Below are positions 63,402-64,000 of a stretch of DNA of 64,000 nt, one piece after another; position 1 is the stretch's first letter; every line of letters starts with the position of its first letter. The notes under the pieces are model-generated. The model had not been told where the DNA came from. It ran no database searches and saw only the letters and a program-made list of their open reading frames with translations. A program made the translations under genes and the position numbers. The stretch comes from Paenibacillus macerans (lineage in GTDB: Bacteria; Bacillota; Bacilli; Paenibacillales; Paenibacillaceae): NCBI RefSeq assembly GCF_023715465.1, contig NZ_JAMBOE010000006.1, positions 1 through 64,000 on the forward strand. Direction: 5' to 3'.

Positions 63402-64000
63402 TTGACGACTTTTGAAAACCTGGGCCTTTCGCCCGCCCTGCTTCGCAGGCTGCAGGAACAAGGCATCGCGAACCCGACCCCGGTGCAGGCGGCAGCGATC
63501 CCGGTGCTGATGGCCGGAGAAGACGCGATCGTGCAGGCGCAGACCGGCACGGGCAAAACGCTTGCTTTTTTGCTGCCGATTCTGGAGAACATCCGCGTAG
63601 ACAAGCCGGAAGCCCAAGCGCTGATCATCACCCCGACCCGGGAACTGGCGCTGCAGATTACGGCGGAGGCCCGCAAGCTGGCGGCAGCGCGGGAAGGGTT
63701 ATCGCTGCTGGCCGCCTACGGCGGGCAGGATGTGGAACGGCAGCTGCGCAAGCTAAAGGGCGGCGCCCAGCTTGTCATCGGAACCCCCGGCCGGCTGCTC
63801 GACCACTTGCGGCGCGGCTCGCTGACGCTTGGCGCCGTGCGGATGCTGGTGCTTGACGAGGCGGATCAAATGCTGCATATGGGCTTTTTGGCCGAGGTGG
63901 AAGAGATTATATTGCAGGTGCCGCGCAGCCGTCAGACGATGCTGTTCTCGGCGACGATGCCCGATCGTGTGAAGCGGTTGGCCCGCACGTACATGGACCG
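63402..64000 (+). CDS. DEAD-box RNA helicase, N-terminal part (cut by window end)
   Basis: The first 199 residues of a DEAD-box helicase running off the window. Motifs in order: Q motif (FENLGLSP, PTPVQ), AQTGTGKT (I), PTRELALQ (Ia), GGQD, TPGRLLDH (Ib), DEAD (II) and SAT (III). The TTG start at 63402 follows AGGTGA. Relatives such as CshA or DeaD remodel RNA in ribosome assembly and cold adaptation; the missing C-terminus prevents closer assignment. Confidence 0.92.
   Translation, partial: MTTFENLGLSPALLRRLQEQGIANPTPVQAAAIPVLMAGEDAIVQAQTGTGKTLAFLLPILENIRVDKPEAQALIITPTRELALQITAEARKLAAAREGLSLLAAYGGQDVERQLRKLKGGAQLVIGTPGRLLDHLRRGSLTLGAVRMLVLDEADQMLHMGFLAEVEEIILQVPRSRQTMLFSATMPDRVKRLARTYMD

Overview
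The window looks like chromosome of an endospore-forming member of the Bacillota, most probably Paenibacillus or a close relative. The evidence is fairly GC-rich coding sequence, Gram-positive lipoproteins, a spore germinant-receptor operon, the spore-cortex deacetylase pdaA, many operons arranged as in Bacillus subtilis, and strong AGGAGG ribosome sites. I saw no rRNA, tRNA, CRISPR array or intact insertion sequence.

Layout. 0-12 kb: small membrane and hydrophilic proteins; a Fur-boxed catecholate siderophore uptake operon (yclNOPQ type); a class A beta-lactamase-like serine hydrolase; an aldo/keto reductase; an ABC ATPase/permease pair co-transcribed with a YgbA-type protein; and a second Fur-boxed siderophore-binding lipoprotein. 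12-18 kb: cydABDC (cytochrome bd and its assembly exporter) behind a consensus Fnr/Crp-type site. 18-24 kb: a 1-kb repeat-filled gap, then gltC, yjlC-ndh and gdhA (respiration and glutamate metabolism). 24-30 kb: a nitroreductase, cidAB with divergent cidR, an APC amino-acid permease and pdaA. 30-38 kb: a MarR-controlled heterodimeric ABC exporter, then a yhjX transporter next to a ypdAB-type pyruvate-responsive two-component system. 38-46 kb: a V4R protein behind an Fnr-like site, a DNA glycosylase, an ABC-F ATPase with an attenuator-like leader, a PadR/HAAS/DUF4097 operon and a Rieske oxidoreductase. 46-54 kb: a PerR-like Fur protein, a winged-helix regulator and the deoxynucleoside operon deoR, deoC-cdd-nupC-deoB-pdp. 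54-64 kb: a dead transposable element, a chemoreceptor, the gerA-C-D-B operon, hemD, a phasin-like protein, a UbiB kinase and the start of a DEAD-box helicase.

The most unusual signal is in the gaps. Eight intergenic elements belong to two families. Each has four short interrupted inverted-repeat units held at nearly invariant distances (family A: 182-183 bp, outer units 50 bp apart, five copies; family B: 198-199 bp, unit starts 51/72/51 bp apart, three copies), although the bases between units have largely diverged. They lie outside coding sequence, usually beyond gene ends. I know of no described element with this geometry and consider them the best candidate for an undescribed system. Other points of interest are a possible ribosome-dependent attenuator before the ABC-F gene, a 167-bp terminal-inverted-repeat element in the padR leader, and a PerR-like protein with Glu at the position of the peroxide-sensing Asp.
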